This document shows positions 25,016-37,925 of a DNA stretch of 64,000 bases, in pieces. The DNA comes from Liolophura sinensis. Its lineage: Eukaryota; Mollusca; Polyplacophora; Chitonida; Chitonidae. The stretch is taken from the NCBI RefSeq assembly GCF_032854445.1, contig NC_088295.1, forward strand, positions 46,611,385 to 46,675,384, in the 5' to 3' direction. Below the pieces are notes generated by a model that was not told the origin of the DNA, searched no databases, and was given only the letters and a program-made list of their open reading frames with translations. How positions within the stretch are numbered: the first letter of the stretch is position 1; each line of letters opens with the position of its first letter. The translations under genes and the position numbers were made by a program.

Positions 25016-27122
25016 GACTGACGCGTACGTGAAGAGGTGTCTATACAAATAACATGCAAATCTCGCCTTATATGACTTTTATGCCGAGTTTTTAGTATAC
25101 CGGTATTTCACTATAAATTTATATACTTATTTATTTACTTTAAAGTAATGTGTGCGGTATATCAGTTGGATGTTATCAAAGGTTTGATAAAAACGACATT
25201 TACTGTGCGAAGTGTATAACATATATAACGTCGCATTTCCTTGAGTTAAAGCACCTACATGAGAAAACATAGACGTGATTTAAATTTCATATACAAAGGC
25301 CGTGAATTAGGTAGACCTATCTGTAAGATGGACATCTGTATTTGTGACCGGTATAATAGAAATAAAATATACATTTATGATTAAATATGCTCTATATAGG
25401 CCTATATATAAAAGAGGGCGTAAATCATGGCTGTAATGAATTCATTTGAATGCATGTTGTTCAAACATATGCGTTAAATCTGAATTATGAAAATAGCCAT
25501 GCATATATTAAAAATCTAAACGTGATTGAAATTCTGTATGGTATCATATTTGTGAGGGGAAAACACCAAATTTGGGTTATGGGACGAAATGTGTAAACAA
25601 TACACGTGCTAATACTTTGACAGGTTTTCTGATCCGACAACGAAATGAACTACAAACCCTTATACATGTATTATTATTATTTATTTATTTTATTTTATTT
25701 TATTTTTTTTTTGTACGACCTTATTTTCCAGTAGTACCCATGGCCTATGGAAGTTGATCTTGATACTTTGTTACTGGAAAACTGTTATTTGCTGGCTTGA
25801 TAGGTTAGTTTATGATTTTTCTCAAATGAGTCTTGATTTTACCTATTCAGTTTTCGCGGCAGTGGAATCAGGTTTTTGATTGGCGTATAGACGTACAATG
25901 AATCCGTGACCAAAATGAAAATCGGACAATGAACGTTCCACTTACTGCATTTATACATAGGGCTATATGTTTCACGGTGACCTTTTCTTCTTTTACTAAT
26001 GAATGGGTAAAGCTGTAAGCTGCATACATGTGCCAGATGGCTTCACTTTAACTAAACCTTACGGGAAAGCCCGATAATACACGAGTACAGGTTAATGTTT
26101 TCTCGGTTATGTTCGACTTAACCTTATTTCCGACGAGACCCGAACTGAGGTCGCCGGGTGATTTATTGAGAGCTACACCTTGACTCAAATTCAACCAATC
26201 AGCTTGGATAATGAAACACACCCACATTGTAACCAACCAGTAACGAAGATGACGACCTTGACCTCCCAAAATCGTGTCGGTCACTGCCCGCTGACAACTT
26301 GCTAATCTGTGCAGTCATGTCCAGTGCAAACTTGTCACGTCCGGTCAGAAAAACGCCCTAACGCCAATAAGTACTGAACTGTGCTATCGGACCTCAGTTC
26401 ATATCAAGGACAAGACTAATGGTGTTAAGCCTCTTGTACGTGACGTGTTTTTTTTTGACTGAATTCACTTTATTTGTGGCTTGTGTCGTAAATCCTGGGC
26501 CGATATTGTTCACATTTCCCATTTGTTTTTTATTTTTTGTTGTTGTTTTTTTTTGTTGTTTTTTTTTTAGTTTTTTTGACTAATTTATTTTATCATAGTT
26601 CATTATGTTTTTGCTTATTTGTTGTTCATGAATGTTCCATAAACCTACACAATGCTTTATGCACCGTGTTAATGGCATAAGAATTAAATAAAAGGCACAT
26701 GTTATTTTTATATGGCTTTTATGTGGTCAGTAAGGTAACGCAAATAATTTTCAGTTTCGAGTATTTTCCCAGCTGACAGTTCTTTCGTAACAGCTGGGGA
26801 ATAACCAAGGGAGGTAAGCACGTCAGGTAGGTCGTTGTCAAGAAAATAAGCTCCGCCCCCATGCATACATTGACTCTATTTCATCAGCTGATCCTCCATC
26901 CGTCTCAGATGCTTGTCTGACTGACTGACTTTTTGGTGTTTTTCCACAGCCGCCATTGGAGCTGTGCTCAGTGTAACTCGTCATTTTAACTTTATGAATC
27001 GACCAGACGGAAGTGTTTACCGAATTTAAGCAAATCAAGGGTTGGAAACAGTGGTATATTGACTCTGTCCGGTTGAACGGAGGCGCTTCAACGGCCACAA
27101 AGAGAGCTGCCAGTGCAAGTCA
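25016..27122. promoter_or_regulatory. Intergenic, including the probable sestrin promoter region
   Basis: No gene is seen. Close to the sestrin first exon there is a GC-box-like CTCCGCCCCC at 26851-26860 and a FOXO-like TGTTTAC at 27014-27020. These are motif matches only. An in-frame TGA at 27060-27062 closes the sestrin frame upstream. Confidence 0.35.
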
Positions 27123-30100
27123 ATGTGTCGGATGTGTGCAAGAAATACAGACTCCAGCCAACTTTCGCAGGCTATGCCGGAGAAAAAGGTTAGTGATAAC
27201 GACCTTCTTTCTTTCTTTCAAAAATCTCTTTCTCTAACCGCAAGTTATAAGTTCTTTCTGTGTATTACAGTACTTCATAGGTCAGAGAGCTCTGACTGAG
27301 CTCGATAAAGTGCCGGTAATAAATTAACAGATTTGCTGCCCGGAAAAAACGGAATAGGCCTGTATGCAGATATCCATTTGTGTCAAGCTGCCTTGTTTGT
27401 CTTTGACTGGACAGTATATATCCGTGTATGAAAAATCTGTTGGAACAGGTGTTTTGGGGGTTTTTTTGCTTTTTTTTTTTTTGTTGTTTACTGGAAATAT
27501 TTTGTATGTGTCGGCCGTCACATAGGCTTCATTGTGTGATCAGTGCTTAAACCAATCCTTCGGCTTCATCGTGAGTTGCATCATTTTTATTCTGAGTATA
27601 CCGGTTCTGTAGGGACACAATCACATATGTACTTATATTTGACGTCCCGGTACTGGTACTGCACTGTATGCCTCTATCACACACACCTCAAGCCATTTCC
27701 GATTTAGACATTAGAGGTACACAAAGGCTACCATTGGGTTAATTTGGCAGTCATGATAAAGAACTGACACCTAATTGACAGTGGATAGGTCGACATGGGG
27801 GTTACTTTTTACCCATTACCAGTGGCAGTGTTGCAAATGGATTTAATATTTGACTCTCTTGTTGTAAGCATTAGGAATGTGTGGCTCCAACATACAGATC
27901 CTTGTCACCACTCCTTGGGTTTCATGTTTCATCATTTATATGATTTCTAGCCCAAGTACATACATAGGTGTTCTGGCAACTGACAGCACGTAGGCGTGCA
28001 GTAAGACACGTATGTATGCTGAACAGATTACAGCAGGCATAGCTTTTGTCAATTCAAGAAATATTGTGCTGATAAATACAATTTCGATTTGTGAACTGGG
28101 CTTAGTTTACAGCTTAAATTTGTTAGACAGTTAATGACAAAAAGTGAAATATACATGTAGTGCAAGGCCAGACAACCACATATGTATACATGTATGTTGT
28201 AATTTGACATTTTAGTGGGTATGTTCAGGATAAGAATCGTCCTAAACCTATATACATGTAATTAATGTATGCCCGGCAAGCAAATATGGGAAGCAATTAT
28301 ATTGTAATGGAAATTAGTGAGTATTTCTAAAAGTAAGTAAATGCACTCAGTTTAATCTTACCAAATTTTACATATGTGATCAAAATGGGTAGGCCTAGTA
28401 AGCCGAGAGAATCATTTTTCATATGGCTTTGAAGTATGTATTATTATTATTGATTAGTCATTGCTGGTTGATTATTTCTATTTATTTATTTGCTGTTTTA
28501 TGCCTTACTCAAGAACATGCCTTTACTTCTACAACAGCAGCTAACATTTTGGTGGAAGGAAACGATTATTTCTAATATTGTGGAAAAAGTACTTCTGTAT
28601 TTAAAGCGCTTACATTACATTTTTCAATAAAATGTTCACATCTATGTTAGTGCATTAAAAGCACCATGATGTTTTCAATGAAAAACATTGTTTTTCAATA
28701 GCTGAATTATTTTTAGTTCAGTCATCTGATTATTTTGCCTGTCTAACAAGTATAATTATTATACATCACTGGTAAGTTTTGTAAGATGCCTAAGACCTGC
28801 CCTTTTGTAAGTTATGCTTTTTGATTTTAAATTTGTTTATCCCTTTTTTCTTTTTTTTTTCAGATGAAGTTTTGTCCAGTAGATTCATTTTTGCAGAACA
28901 ATCAACTTGACTGTGTGTCGCAGATTATGGGATACCACCCACAGTACCTAGAAAGCTTCCTGAAGACTCAACAACAGCTGCTTCACGGAGATGGGCCTCT
29001 GCCATTTGATTACAGACATTACATCGGAGTAATGGTTAGTCTTCAATGTTCTATGTTAAGTCTAAGCACATGCCACAAGTTGAAGGGTGAAATACAAATT
29101 TGTGATGTTGCATTAGGAAAAGATGGTCAACCCAGTTACAGAAATTTCATGGATGGTTTTAATAACCATGATTTCTATAAATTCATATATGTCTAGACCA
29201 AAAACTGCCCAAGAAGTAGCCCTATGACAGGATGCTTTTGACAGTTATTGCCTATTCCCTAGACACCTTTATAACATTGTGTACCTTGCCTAACGAGTGA
29301 CTACTGGTTGGATGCCATGGGTCAAGCTCATTGACAGGAGACATGTGAAGCATAGGGTTAGCCAGCTACCATTTTGACAGCTGAAGCAAAAAGTTAGTTC
29401 TATTTGAACTCCATATTTTCAGCACCTAATAGTAAACATGTGAAAGAAAAGTGACATCTGGACACTCTGCTCGAATGAAATGACCTGAAAAAGGATTGCA
29501 TGGAAACTCTCTTTCATGATTTGTCACAAACTTCATGATGGCAAGATTTTTTTAAAACACCGACATCTGGAAGGGAAAAAAGAATCCAACAGGGAAAGTG
29601 AAGAAATAATTTTCATGTTATATAACTTGTTACGAGCAAATTTATTTTTTCCTGAAAATTTTTAGGCTTTGAAACACATTTTTCCAATTTTGAAAATGTA
29701 AGGGCTTTTTCTGAATTTAAATATGAATATTGGTTATGCTGTTTTGCAGGCGGCGGCCAGACATCAGTGTGACTATCTTGTGAAACAGCAGACTACAGAG
29801 TTCGTGTTAGCTGGCGGAGATGAAGCCTGGCTGAAAGGACTGGATTATATACCTCAGAAGCTGAGAAACCTGTATGAGGTCAACAAGCTGTTAGCACACA
29901 GGCCCTGGATGATAACAAAGGATCACATAGAGGTGCGTGGTTATCTCCCTTGGATGACTAAGCCCTATTAAACTAGGCTCAAAGATTATTTGATATTTTT
30001 TGAAAAGAAAAAATTATAATGAAATGAAGGGAAAAAAATGTGAAATGCGAATTAGTAGGAAGTGATCGATGGATGTATGTTGCAGTGTTATTGTTAATAG

Positions 30101-33100
30101 GAGACCAGCATATGTGTACAACCTGTCCTTGAACTGGGATATGAGACTGTGAAGGTCTTGCTGACATTTTGCATAACATCAGGTTATGACGACATTATGC
30201 AGCTTTGCCTGAATTCACACTGTTTGCAGTGAAGAGCAAAGTTAAAGACTCAGCTGAAATGCCGAAGTAATTAAAATTTCCAAGAGTTGCCTGTTAACTT
30301 CAGAATTTTGCCCTTTTGAATTTATTCAAACTGAATTAAAAGAAGTAAAAATTGCATTACAGTGTATGCATGACGATAAATTGTTACTTTGATGATCAGT
30401 TTATATAGGTTAACTCTGTGGGAGGAAAGTCAGATATGGCTTTTTAATTTTTGCGTTCCTTTAAGTCTCATAGCTTGGGCTAAAATTGAGAAATTCTGGA
30501 ATTAAGTCTAATATTAGAGTTAATGGGGAACTGAAAAATATTGATATTGATTAAGAAGTAATAATATTAAATGACATTTTTTAAATCAAATTAATAAAAG
30601 TATACATGTTTCAAATTTCTAATTCCTCTTAATTCTGACCTTTTTGGCTTATTGCTTTAATTTGGGCACCCATTATCTGGCTTGATAAATGGGGGACAAG
30701 GTTATTTCACTTGTTATTTGTAGCAGCAGGGTGGGGCCGTACCCTTATTTCACGGTATAACAGCTGGGTGGGGCCGTCCCCTTATTTCACAGTATAACAG
30801 CAGAGTGGGGGTAGGGCCCTCCCTTGCTCGGATGACTAAAGCGCAGGCTCACATTGTCACGGCGCTGGCTGCCATTATCATGCCCTTGACCAATAAAGTC
30901 ACAGCGATTGCTCCTTTGGCTACAGCTTTAACTGATGAGGTTTGTCAGGTATCTGACAAAGGGAAGTGGTATACTTCAGGCATTCGATTTCCCCTGCAAA
31001 TAAACCTGCCCATGGTCATATGAGTGCTGAGTATGGCGGAGGAAAAAACATATGAAATAAATAAATTTGTACATATGTATAAATACGGTGTAACGTATTG
31101 CCCATGTTTAACATGCGTCGTTATTGTATTTACAGAAGTTGACAAGAGGGCAGGATAACTGGTCCTTATCGGAGGTGATGCACGCTCTCATTCTGTTGGC
31201 TCACTTCCACTCGTTGTGCAGCTTTGTGTCCGGCTGTGACATCCGAGACGAGGAGATTGAAGAGACCTCAACCAGCACATCATCGAACAACAACGTACAG
31301 ATGCTCAACTGTAACAATGTACGTCTCCTGGTTGATTTTCTTGACTTTAACTCTCCATTTTGGAGCAGTGTAAATATGGTCTAATTTGTTGTTAAAGGCT
31401 ACAAGATAGTGTAAATTTATTACTTCAGTCTTTATAGGTCGAATTTGGTTGTCGGTAGCGGGTAAAGGCCATTTAGGTTAAGGTGCTTGCCTTTCAATTG
31501 CTTGGGGCACATAAGATTCGGATTCAATCCCAGCTCTCAGTGCTCAGGCTGTTTGTAGGGCCGTGGTGACCATAACTAATGGATGATGCTCAGGAGGTCT
31601 TCAGTGTAGTCTGATGTTTGCTGAAGACAACAAATCTTCCCGCCAATATGGTGTGCATATCTCTATGTCACACATAGGAAAATTTGTGCATAAGGCCACA
31701 CCCATTTAAAATGCTGGCTTACGGGAAGAATAATTTTTTTTTTTCTATGCCTGAGGAGGGTATAAAAATAAGAATAAAACTTGAATATGATGTAATTTGT
31801 GGAAAATGTGGACTGTCTGAGCAATTTTTCCCAATCAGTTACAAGATTGAGAATCCTTGAAAATTAGGAAAAATCATTAAAACCTTGAGGTCAGACAAAA
31901 TAAGAAACTGGATTTTAAGTTTTATTCTGGCTCAGTTGATTAGCGCGCTAGCGCAGCGTAATGACCCAGGAGTCTCTCACCAATGCGGTGAATTCAATGT
32001 CCAGCTCATGCTGGCTTCCTCTCCAGCCGTACGTGGGAAGGTCTATCAGCAGCCTGCAGATGGTTGTGGGTTTCCCCCGGGCTCTGCCTGGTTTCCACCA
32101 TAACGCTGGCCGCCGTCGTATAAGTACGGCGTAAAACACCAATCAAATAAATAAATAAATTAAACACAAAACAAACAAAAAAAAATTTAATGTTGCCTAA
32201 CTTGCAAAATATTGGAGGTTTACCCATGGCAGTGTGGTTCCTTCACTCAAAAAACAGACAGCCGTCTTGTAAGTGAATAATTTTAAAGTATACCATTATA
32301 CAAATCATATAAATAAATAAATGCATGTCTGTGTTCCAGAGTGCTGATGTGGGTATAGCTGCCCTGATGGAGAGGATGAAGAAGCTGACAGAAGAGAGCA
32401 AAGATCAACCCAGCCAAGAGGAGATGCTCAAGAGATTCGAGAAAGTAGAGACACAAAGTCTGGAATGTAAGAAACAGTCTCTGTGACCAATCTGTTTCAC
32501 GGTTAAGAGCTGGTCCCTCACTGACTCAATTAACTAAAGTGTTAGTCTAGCAGCAGGTTAAAGGGCCCTGATATACAGCAGTCATTTAACTAAGCTAAAA
32601 ATTAAATACTTATAAGTACATAAATTATTTGGGGTTTTTGGGTTTTTTAGTTTCTGTATATTTTTAATTTTTTAATTTTATTCTGAAATATCTGTATTGT
32701 TATCTCTGCTAAATGCATACACAAAAGAAAGTAGCAAGGATGCAGTTTTTTTTTTGGTTGCAGTCTCCAACAACTTTTTTTATTGTTCTTTTTTTTTTTC
32801 CTTCCAGTAACACTAGATGTGGCTCATCCGTCCCCGAGAGTAGAGTTGCTGAAGTATGTGGAAGACTCGGGTTTTGTGTATGAAGATTTCGCCAAGAGAG
32901 GTTGTGAGTCAGAGAAGCCTACCTTTAGAGCTCAAGATTTCTCCTGGGAAGACCATGGGTTCTCACTGGCTAACCGACTATACAGTGGCATCGGCAACCT
33001 GCTGGAAGACAAGTTCCGTGTGGCCTATAACCTGACCTATTACACGTAAGGCATTTTCTGTGTTTAAGTATTGTTTTACTCTTGTGTTTAAGGTGAGAAC

Positions 33101-35379
33101 AGTTTGCAGAAAATGATGTAAAGCTTCAAAATTTTTTTGTAACTGTGAAGTTGCATCACTATTATTAAATATTTATTTGTCATCTTTAGGAGACATCATT
33201 ATATAGTTCTATTCTGTGTTTACTTCTAGTCTTTGCTTCCCTAACATAACAAATGAGTCCTTGTTGAAATATTGAAACCACAAAAATGCTGCCTCTCAGT
33301 TTATTTGGAGTATTTTTACTTTCACGTTATCCTAAGCCTTCTGCACGGATTAACGTGAAAACATGCTGCAGTCATAAGCTCACCACGTTTCAGTCATGAA
33401 GAAATCAAGAATCAAGAGTAGATGGTTTATGTTTAAGTGTTAGGGGTTTTTGCATGGTGAAAAGTATATCAAAATGTTATATTTCGATCTTATTCTTGAA
33501 CTTAGTTTCTAACAAAGGCACAGATAAACTTTACATAATTTACGGAGACAACCCAGGTCAGACACGTATGGAGGAATGGGTCAGAATATCCATAAAGTTG
33601 AAGTATAATCCACAATATTTTCTCATTTAACACTCACAAATTTAAAACTAGAACTTATAGTCAGATGAACAATTTGCTTTAGCAGACTTTCGATTGAGCA
33701 GGAGATAAGGAATTGATTTCATCCTAATCCCGTTGATTAACACATTAATAAATTCCGTTTATTGCACAAATATGCATCATGTGAAAGGGTTGAAGTAGAT
33801 TATCATTCTTAACAGTGCATGTATATTCCGAATTCTTCAACATGAACAACTGGCCCCGACTTCCTCCTCCACAAATAACACATCACCCCGCACCCCCACC
33901 CCAACCCACCTCCCACCGTCTTCCACATACATGTCCATTGACATGCACAATCTGTTCATTGTGCTAAAACAGCTGTGGTGCTCAGCTGTCTGCTGTACAC
34001 AATAGACATGCATGTCACTAGTGTTATTGATTTACATAGTGATTGTGAATGCTGTTATGATAATATTGAATGTCATTGAATACACACAGAGTATTTAATA
34101 CACCATTAGCACCAAACACTCACTTGTTATATCAAAATAGTCTTTCACCCATCCTGAAACGTTTCTTTTAGATGAACAAGCTGTTTCTTGTTTTTTCTCG
34201 CTGCATGATCGTATGCACATTAGGACGCTACTTGCACAATCTGTCAATCATTATTTTATATCCTTGTTGTTGTGTCTTTGTTTTGAACTATGTTCTGTTA
34301 ACCCAGAACTTACTGTTATCACAGGTAGTACACTGAGTGAGTGTATCATGTCTGTGTCTTAATATACCACCTATCTGGTAATCAAGTAAATAAATAAGTG
34401 GATTGTTTTGACAGGATGGGCCATAACACAGATGTGGACACAACATCGTTCCGTAGGGCTATTTGGAATTACATCCACTGTATGTATGGTATACGCCATG
34501 ATGACTACAACTACGGTGAAGTCAACCAGCTGCTGGAGAGGAATCTAAAGGCCTACATTAAAACTGTCACATGTTACCCAGAAAGAACAACAAAGAAAGA
34601 CATTGAGAGCGTCATGAGGGAGTTTTTGCATTCTGAGAAGGTACATAAATTAATAATGCTGTCCATTCTTCAACATTATAGTTAATGTTTTGTTTAGTTT
34701 ATAAATAAGTTTTTTGATTCAAATATCAAAGGTTAATAAGACATGCAAATACTGTATTTGTCCTAAACATTTGCTCCAAAAGGTTGTTAGAGGTAAATGA
34801 AGGGCAAGAAAAATTTTCTTTTGATGTTGAAATTTTGTCTTACTAAGATCAATAGAATTCTCAGAATGGGACAAAATTGTTAGCTGTGGATGAAATTTTA
34901 GACCAAATACAGTATTCATCTTACATTTAATATTCAGCATTCTATAAGTATATACTTAGTCTAATTAGTAAATTTGTTAAAGTAATCTAGTAAACTTTCA
35001 TTAGCAGATTGCAGCTAATTAAAAAAAAAAAAAAAAAACTAATAAACACATTGTAAAAAGAGTTCATCTATCCTTTTATAACATTTATAAAATTATGGAC
35101 AGTCTTATAACTTTGTATACAAAGAAGACAATAATTGTTGATTTTTGATTCATGATTTTTCTGATTTTAGAATAAGATTGTGAAGGTAAAACATGAGTGA
35201 GAAGTTTATATTTTTTTCATCATGCTTCTCTACTGTAATCACCGTGAACATTCAAGCCTCACTCATGTTTTTGGGGGTTTTAATCATTTCAGGTCCATGT
35301 CAACCTGATGTTGTTTGAAGCGCGTCTTCAGGGAGAACTCCTGTATGCACTGCGTGCCGTGAACAACTACCTGACGTGA
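27123..35379 (+). CDS. SESN: Sestrin (leucine/stress sensor of the GATOR-TORC1 pathway)
   Basis: Exons: 27123-27188, 28864-29034, 29750-29932, 31136-31318, 32340-32466, 32808-33045, 34415-34640, 35293-35379, giving 426 residues. All are GT..AG with continuous frame. Family signatures: [79 protein letters not shown] and a C-terminus in [15 protein letters not shown]. The protein is cytosolic. By family knowledge it binds leucine in its C-terminal domain and inhibits GATOR2, and has a weak AhpD-like peroxidase fold in the N-terminal half. The leucine lid residues Thr320, Tyr321 and Thr323 (human SESN2 374, 375, 377), Arg336 (390), Glu397 (451) and the GATOR2-contact pair Asp352-Asp353 (406-407) are kept. 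Gln93 replaces the peroxidase His132, and Met390 replaces pocket Trp444. The start ATG at 27123 is one of three in-frame options (27123, 27132, 27174). Vertebrates have three sestrins; which one this corresponds to is not assignable. Confidence 0.95.
30716..30835. repeat. Short GC-rich tandem repeat in sestrin intron 3
   Basis: About three units of roughly 37 bp, each with GGGTGGGGCCGT, CCCTTATTTCAC and GTATAACAGC. Confidence 0.75.
31926..32160 (+). repeat. SINE type A, full length, in sestrin intron 4
   Basis: The head TGGCTCAGTTGATTAGCGCG is intact. It is followed by CGTAATGACCCAGGAGTCTC, CCAGCTCATGCTGGCTTCCT and the tail CAATCAAATAAATAAATAAA. It lies in the sense orientation of sestrin. 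Confidence 0.9.
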
Positions 35380-37430
35380 ACACTTGCTAACAACTGCAGT
35401 CATCTGATTTTTCTCATTGTGGGCGTTGTTGTGGTTGTACAGCATGGTAAAGACCCCTCCTAGCGGTGGTGCTACAACTACTAGCCCGGCAGGGCCAGCC
35501 GTAGTGTACAACCCATGCTGCTTTGGAGGCGGGGTCAGCTGGACATGTCAAGCCTCGTTGCTCGAGGTCTTTCTCATTATCTGTGATAAAGTGTTACTTC
35601 TGGAGGATGTTGTTTATCCGATGTGGCGCAGTCCATTTCTCTGCTTGCCCCCTCCCCCCCCTCTAAAACAGGCACTTGTCTGCCGAAACTTTACATGCAC
35701 ATTGTACAATGTACAGAGGCATTATCTGAACGCCTGAAAGTGCATAACAATTTGTGCTTTTACATTAAAAGCACTTAGTGCAGAAAAAAAGCTATTTTTT
35801 TTTTGTTTGTGTTTGAGGGGACAGTTTGTTTTTATTGTTTCATGACCTTATTCCCAATCTAGTCCGACCATGGAAATTTTTTTTTTGTTTTTTTTTTAGT
35901 GCTCTGTTTTCTACCCATCTTTAATAATAAATCCCCAATTACTATAGGTTGTTAAAACCGCCTGTTTGAGGGATCTTATATTTAGAAGAGATCTCATTTG
36001 CTGATGTTTAACTCTTGGCTTGGTCTTCTATCTTTTCCAGGTATGCTTTTATCAAGCTCAGTCCTTAAAGCTTTATATGCCTAGAGTCTTCAGACTGTTC
36101 TGAAGGTGTGATTGTCAGTAATAATGTGTTGCAAGCAGCTTTTTAATTGCATGAAAGTAGAAGATGACTGAACTTTTTGTTTTAGTATGAGTTGTAACAT
36201 GCTTTGATAAATTTGCATGGGAGATTGATCTCGAGGTTCTGCCCGGTGATTAGATGCCAGGTGTCGGAACCAAAAATTGCATTGTTGTGAATGGGTGTTT
36301 AATAACAATGATAAACAGTGCTTGTCCCTTGTTGAACTGTGATTTGTCTGATTTCCAGCGACGCTGTATACTAGCTGTGTAATAGTATTGTAGAAAGACT
36401 TGCCTCGATCTTCACAGTTCTGTTGAATGTCACCATGTTAACTTTTCAGCAATTTTGCAGTCAAACCCTGTGATGTATTTTCTGATCAGACGGGTTATTA
36501 AAATGCCACCCACCTGCTTTAAACTGTTTTTGGCATCTCACCACCTTTCTTGTAAGTTTATCACCCTTTATGACATCTTACCACAAGGGTGATTATGATC
36601 CCACAAATATTACATAAATAAAAAAAATAAAGTAAAAACATACAAAAGAGAAAAAATTAATTTTTTTTTTTTATTTTCCATATATTTGTAGCTGTCCCTA
36701 ACCTGTCTAGATTTTAATATCAAAAACCAGGTTTGGTGGATGTGTATTAGATCATATGACCTTTAACCCAATCAGTCATATCGATTGAAACCAGCCATTC
36801 CAAAGTATTGTGAAATACTCAACTAGAAGGTTCTAGGTCCGTCACGAAATATGTATGTGCATACATTGTATTATTATTTTTTCTTTGTGAGAAAAAAAAA
36901 TTGCCATTGAAGTAGAAGGCTTTCTGCTTTGTACATTTGTGTGATGGAAAATTGCCATTTTGTTGGCAATAGATGGCCATATTATTTTCCACACAGACCA
37001 TTTAGCCTGTGTATACAGTATTATTGCTTCCCTGTGTTAATGGTTCTTGTTGATGAACAGGCGTTGTGCCCAAAGGGTCCATTTAGTGTGTATGCTGATA
37101 GAAGTAGCTGCTAAAGCATAGCCAAATTCAGTGGTATATTTCTTCAAATGTCAGGGAAGTATTCAGCTGAATTTGGCATGGATGGTTCAGGCGTTTGATA
37201 GTTGCCATTGTGCCATGCACATATTGTACTATCAGTATGCAGTGCTCCTTGCGTTGTTGACCCTGTTATTGTGGTTATTTGACTACACAATTTGAATTGC
37301 TGTGAACCATCTAGCAATGAAATCTCTTGACAGCCTAACCAAGGGCTAATATTTGTGAACAACATGTTTTATTATTAAAACTTGCTCTGTTTTTTTTTAG
37401 TTTTATTTATGTATTGCAATAAATATTGAA
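35380..37430 (+). other. Probable sestrin 3' UTR
   Basis: No further exon is seen. AATAAA hexamers occur near 35926 and 37419 (TGCAATAAATATTG). The second follows an AT-rich, T-run-bearing stretch and would give a 3' UTR of about 2 kb. The end is inference. Confidence 0.35.
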
Positions 37431-37799
37431 TACTGCAGTCGTTGGTTCTTGCTGTTGGTTTTTAATTTTGATTTTAATTCTAGTTGTATTTATAGACTCA
37501 AGTAAAACCAAGAACACTTTAAGACAGTCCACACAAGAAGTGAACCAAAAGCCATACAGTGATTTAGGTAGGTAGCTGTTGGATGATTTGAAGAAAACAA
37601 AACATTAACATGTCAGACCATTAAACACATTTAAACACCATTAAAATTCTAATAAAACTCGATCTGTTCACCAGGACGTGTTTAATAGTACTTCACTGAG
37701 TTTTCTTAAAGAGAGCTACTGCATCCACTCCCCAAGCCAGGTGCTGATTTAGCACAGGCACTCCAAGTTGTCAGACAGTAGTCTGCACACTGTAGATAG

Positions 37800-37925
37800 A
37801 CCGTGCGAAACGTGAGTGATATCACAGTATATAGTCATGTACACAACAGACGAGTGATATCACAGTATATAGTCGTGTACACAGTAGGCGAGTGATATCA
37901 GTGTATGGTCGTGTACACAGTATGC
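37800..37925. repeat. Three-copy tandem repeat, about 36-38 bp
   Basis: The unit is GAGTGATATCACAGTATATA then GTCGTGTACACAGTAGGC. The third copy has lost a few bases. Confidence 0.8.
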
